Source: Drosophila miranda
Lineage: Eukaryota; Arthropoda; Insecta; Diptera; Drosophilidae
Reading direction: 5' to 3'
DNA length: 64,000 nt
Assembly (NCBI RefSeq): GCF_003369915.1
Contig: NC_046675.1
Coordinates: forward strand, 7,068,001 to 7,132,000
Shown here: positions 59,148 through 64,000 of the stretch, one piece after another
How positions within the stretch are numbered: the stretch's first letter is position 1
Layout of the letters: each line of letters starts with the position of its first letter
The notes under the pieces: generated by a model
Seen by the model: the letters and a program-made list of their open reading frames with translations, nothing else
The model's database searches: none
Told to the model about the DNA's origin: nothing
Program-made: the position numbers and the translations under genes

Positions 59148-62100
59148 ACTTGAAGCATCCTGCAGATTTAATCTGGCTTAAGTTTTCCACACAATATTTC
59201 TTTGTTGTTGATTTTCTCCATAGTATGGATCTCCAAGAGTATTAAAAGCTTCGACCCTATGAACTTAGTCTTCCTTTCGGATTGTTGTTGCTTAGCACGT
59301 TTTGCGTTTATGATCGTAGCGTGATTTCTGCCTTCTTTTGTTGTTGCTTCTGATGATCCGACGGCGACGGCGACAGCTTCTGTTACTTTATTGCGCCGCA
59401 GGTTGGTTTTATTGTAGTTTCGGCAACAGGTGTGGCCCCACTGTACATTGAACCCATCCAGCCTGTACCGTACCGCTAGTCACACATCAGGCAATGTCAC
59501 TTGCATGGCTATGACGTGTTCTTGCCCAACATATCCTTATCGGTGAGGTCTTCCTTACGAGCTGTGACGTCTTCAGAGTTTCCAGTTCCCGGTTTTCGTT
59601 TCGTATTCCCAGATAAGCAGGTCGGGCCACTCTGTTGACGTTTCTATGGGATGGCATGACTCATCGAAGAATCCCCCCTAAGCAGAGATCGGTGACGGCG
59701 GCAGCGTTACGATTTCTAGTCCACATTAGAGCGGCGCGACAAATGTCGACAGCTCATCGACTTGTTCATCTCTCTCTCTCTCTTTCTATGCGGACTCTCT
59801 CGATTGATTGCTGCCGGCTGGGCCTATGGTAAGGTGAGGCCACACCGCTTTCACTCTCTCAATCTCTCTCGCACCTTTGGTGTCTTAAAGAAATAGGCTA
59901 CTCTCGTAAGAGAGGTTTTTCGTCAACACCTCACCTTGTCAATAGGCACCCTAGATCGCTGGACGCTCTCTTTCGTTCTGCCGCTCTCTTTGGACTTTGT
60001 GAGTGTAGAGGCTACCGGACCTAGGTCTAGAAATATTCAGTATTCCACACCGCTGCTGCTGTTGCTACCCCTCCATTCAAGGGCCCTTAACTCTTGTGAT
60101 CTCTGATACGCCTGATTTGGTTAACCACTCCACTCCACCCACTCCTCTCCACACCCGTCAGAACCCCTTCAAACAAAGCGAAACCTCAAAATGTTTTAAT
60201 GCCCGGCCAAAAAAACAACTATAAAAACCAAAAAGCCTGCCCAAAAACAAAAAACAAACCCCAAGTTCTGGTATTTTTATGCCCCTCTCTCGCTGGCAAA
60301 AGTGTCCGACGCATATTTCAACTTGTCAGCCAAAGAAAATAAAAGAAAAGACGACCAGCAAAAAAATTAAAAAAGGCTCGTAAAGCTGAAATCAGCAAAG
60401 CCGTTTCGGGGGGTAATTAATCGCCATCGCCGTAGCCAGGCGGCACGGCACACACATGGAGATCGGGGCAGGCAGGAGGGACAGAACAGACAGACAGACA
60501 GTGTACCCCGATATCCAGACCCAAAACATAAAAAAGATCACACCGAGCAGATCCCAAATGGCAGGCAGCAGCCAAACCCAAGCCTGGATGTGTTTCTTTT
60601 TTTTCAAAAGTGCGCTAGAGACTTGGAATTATTAATCAGGGGTTGATTGACCAGTTCTATGACAATATTTCTCCTAACTTGGAGGCTGGAAAGCGACACA
60701 CCTCAAAGAGAAGTTTGCCTGAGATAACACCCTCTAATACTAAAACCTTATCTCAGACCTATCAGAAATGGAACCAGTTTTCGGGCAAGCAATCTCTAAA
60801 AATGGCAATGGTGCGGCTAATCAGTTCACTTTCATACACTTTCCATTCCAATTGCCTCATTTTGATGGGCCTTTAAATCGAGAAATTATTAAAAAATAAT
60901 TGTAAATCAAAGAAAAAACCACGGGGGAGGGGTGTTGTCTCTGAGAAGAGACTACCGGCTTGACTACCGATTCGTCGCAGAGGTTTACGTAGTACGTACC
61001 TATAATTTCACAATCAATTTTTGACGCGTTTTCGGCTTTGGTCTTGGCTGATTTTGCCTCATTTTGTGAAATTGAATTTATTATTTCGCAAGATACAAAA
61101 ACACACACTCGTGAATACACACACAGCACCTATATAGATGCATAGATATATGTTGTATAAGCGACAATGGCAGCCTGTAATTGACCCACTTATGGCCATG
61201 GTAGACGGTGGGGTATACTGGTGAAGGGGGTGCTTCCAGGTGGTGGGTGGCAGGCGACACAGGCCTGCTCTCAGCTGGCGCGCTGCCTCAACATCAACAC
61301 GTGTGCGGCAAGCCCCGGACTCCCGAGCCCCGAACCCGACTCCGTCTTCGACTCCGACTCTGGCCTGTTGCCATTTCCATTTCCATTGTGTTGTGTCTGT
61401 TGTCTCTGTTGCATGTGGCCAAAAACCTGTTTGCAGGCGCTCTAATTGTGCACCCTAGACCCCTACCACCTCCACTCCCCAGCAGCACTTCCCCAGTTGG
61501 CAGCACGTTTTCATTCATCGACAAACTGTTGCATGCAGCCGCCAGTTGTAAATTTATTTACTTATTTGTTCATTTCACTCTGCCCCTCCGAGTCTCGGTC
61601 TCTCCAGGTCTGAGTCGCTCGTGCCGAGCCCGTGAAACACTTGGGGCTGCCGCTGGCCAAAAAAAAAGAGCAGGGTCCACGCGTCGCCATGTATGTTATG
61701 TAGATGGACGCATGGCTGGATGGATGATTCACTCTCTTGGGTTCGTTCTCGTATCGTCTTTGGCTGTGGTCTCAAAGCCATTATCAAACGGGGCACGCAC
61801 TAACAGACTCAGGCGCAGCCCCCGGGCCCTGGCCCGGACATTTCCTTGTCTTATCTGTAGGCTGGTTTTGCGGTTTCCTTTTCTATTGAAGATCGTGTTT
61901 TGCCATACCCGGATGGGCCATACACCCTGCCTTGTTTGATCTGGGGGTTTGTCCATTTGCCCTCGCCAAATATTGGTTCATCATAATAATTATTTGTCTG
62001 TTTGCCTCGTATTTGTACAAAACGGAAACTTGCACGAGTACGAGTGCGAGTATGTTCCAAAAAGGGCCACATTATGGGTTTAATGCCGGGGAAAACCCCT

Positions 62101-64000
62101 TGACGCACGCTGGATTCCATGGAGTCTTCATATCAGCTGCGTTTCTTGAGTGTAATATATCACTCAAAACATACTACGAGTACACACGATAGGAATCGAG
62201 CTCGAATTGGATATCCAAACAACAGTACGAGTATCTTTCAAACATTCATCAACAATAATCTAGTTTATTCCGACAATGTACAGAAGTGATTCAACCATAG
62301 TGCAGCGAATACTTGGTGATTGAAAGGAAACAAAGAACATTTCAATGGATCAGGAAAAGGAAATACTTCTGGAATAGGAATTGTTCTAGATCGCACATCT
62401 GCCTTGACTTCTACTACTATATGTATCCCTATGAAAAATGTGCTACAAAGTACGATTCACATTGGAAAAAAGGCCAGCGGTAGAGGGAGTAGTGGTATCT
62501 TTTTCGCTGTTAAGCGGCACTGGGATAGAGAGAAAGAGAGCGATGAAGATTCAGGAGTCGGCATACATACATCATATATAAACCTTATTCTTTCTCTAAA
62601 AAGGTGGACAGACATAGCTTTATTGACTCGGTTATTGATGCTGATATACGATTCATGAGTTCGGAAACGCTTCCTTCTGGCTCTTACATAAGTTTACACA
62701 AATTTGCGTATCGTACTTTGTTCCTCTTGGGATTTGTTTCAAGTTGATAAAACAAAATGTTTCTTATCTAAAGAAGCCCTTGTGACCGGAGATGGATTAC
62801 GATATTGTTACCCGTGTTATTGTTGGATTAAGCACCTGCTTGCGCACGTAGAATCACGTAGATGCTGGAATAATATATATTTAGAGAACCCATACAATAC
62901 ACACACAAATGTCACAATCAGTCGCAGTTGGAGGAAATGTAACTAAAACATCCAGCTGTGGCAAAATGCTGAGGCCATGTAAATGCTAAAGAGACCGCTC
63001 CTAGAAATGGCGAACAAATGTAGAAACATTAACCAATGCAAACTGCAGCTAATTTACAATTTTCAACAATTTTTGTAACAACTGCAACTGCAACAACAAC
63101 AACAACAACAACAAAAGATGCCGAAAACAAAGCCAAAGGCGAGGCGATCCGAGGCGAACGTTGCGCTTTGATTGAATCGAATGCGAGGCGTTTTGTCGAA
63201 GTCCAAAGTCGCACAAAAAGAAACACTAAGATGGGTAATGTTTATGTAACGACTATGGGATACCTACTACATGAGAAATATATGGATAAACCGACGAAAA
63301 ACAGGAGGATTAAGGAGAATAGCCGTGGCCTTCCTTTGGCCTGGACACAACTAGATCCCACTGGGTATCCTATAGATACAGGTCCTAAAGACCACTTGAT
63401 CCTGCGCCAAAGGCTTGATTCCCACTTCTATAAGCCACTTTCTACTTTGTTTCTTATAGGGAACTCAAAGCAAAATAACAATAGTAACAAACAGCATTTA
63501 ATGCATTTTGTGGCCGCTTCGAGCGCGAAAATTATGTGAATTTTCGTTGAATGCTGTATGCCGCACACCTGCGTGCCCAATCGGCACCGATTGCACCGGC
63601 ATCGCTTCAACATCGGTGACAAATGGCAACGAAACATATTTTCAAGTTTAACAAGCGAAAAATGAATGGCCAAGATGCTGCCGCTGTTGCTGTTGATGGA
63701 TTTGCTGCAACTGAAATTACCATAATGATCTCAATATTTGCACAACTTTATCACGACAAACTATTTAATTATACACAGAGGCAGCGGCAGCGGCAGAGGC
63801 AATTGCTGTTCGTTCGCTTCATTTTCTGCCGCACAATTAGACACGCGAAATCTGGGAGGGCAGGGCGTATGAGTAATGCAAGTGCAGCTCTATCGTTGCG
63901 ATACGGCGACGACGACGGCGACGGCAACTGCCATGCCTCCCCCTCAGCGGAATGACTTCAGCGTCTATTAATAGCATTCCAAGTCTTATTTTCTTCTGGT

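Larger units (their letters stand above)
55073..64000. other. Upstream flank of kayak: 5' UTR/promoter of exon d and non-coding DNA
   Basis: No gene is supported. The part nearest 55073 should be 5' UTR for exon d. Further out are a CA run at 57300-57322, an inverted repeat at 57668-57790, a DINE-1-like fragment at 59087-59147, CAA repeats near 63090 and CAG/GGCAGC repeats near 63780-63800. A 243-codon frame at 61208-61939 lacks a convincing start and splice context. Confidence 0.35.

Noticed and set aside
61208..61939. 243-codon frame with many Arg/Leu
   Set aside because: Its start is not ATG, it has no domain, its composition is biased in an Arg/Leu-rich stretch, and several overlapping frames are open in the same place. 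Chance is more likely, though conservation was not tested.
1..64000. tRNA, rRNA and known microRNA genes
   Set aside because: I looked for A/B-box pairs and long perfect hairpins and saw none I could support. Without covariance-model searches this is not proof of absence.

Overview
The window is nuclear DNA of a fruit fly (genus Drosophila). The evidence is short GT-AG introns, compact housekeeping genes with TATCGATA promoter elements, opa (CAG/CAA) repeats, and two landmark loci. These are the Mitofilin/Idh3b/mRpL35 block and the proto-oncogene kayak (Fos) with the intronic phosphatase gene fig on the opposite strand. From memory of the D. melanogaster map, the first block lies near 94A and kayak near 99C on the same arm (Muller element E). 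Their adjacency here suggests a species rearranged relative to D. melanogaster, possibly obscura group. The species assignment is inference.

Layout. 1-2.3 kb: AT-rich, UTR-like DNA. 2.3-5.2 kb: a repeat island, made of a tandem array with a ~175-bp period followed by a ~1.8-kb foldback palindrome. The two share a sequence module, and the palindrome's outer end overlaps the last codons of a broken gene (5.2-5.7 kb). 5.9-8.5 kb: two convergent genes encoding THEG-repeat proteins. 9.1-22.1 kb: a dense block with Idh3b, Mitofilin (Mic60), mRpL35, an FAHD2-type hydrolase, an ARMC5-like ARM/BTB protein and a short-chain dehydrogenase. Several members serve mitochondria. 22.5-22.9 kb: a DINE-1/Helitron-like remnant, which sits where the two gene blocks meet.

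23-55 kb: kayak, on the minus strand. Two shared exons carry the bZIP domain and C terminus. Four alternative first coding exons (26.7-27.4, 35.3, 46.4-46.6 and 54.5-55.1 kb) each end in phase 0 and can splice to the same acceptor. They give predicted proteins of about 753, 554, 598 and 727 residues. fig (38.8-39.8 kb, plus strand, intronless) lies in the large intron region. The rest of the kayak introns and 55-64 kb are non-coding as far as can be seen. They contain short repeats, G-runs, inverted repeats, and two pairs of near-identical short elements 13-17 kb apart that look like candidate regulatory modules.

Exon borders were worked out by hand from splice consensus and reading-frame continuity. 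Homology statements come from recalled family features, not from a search.
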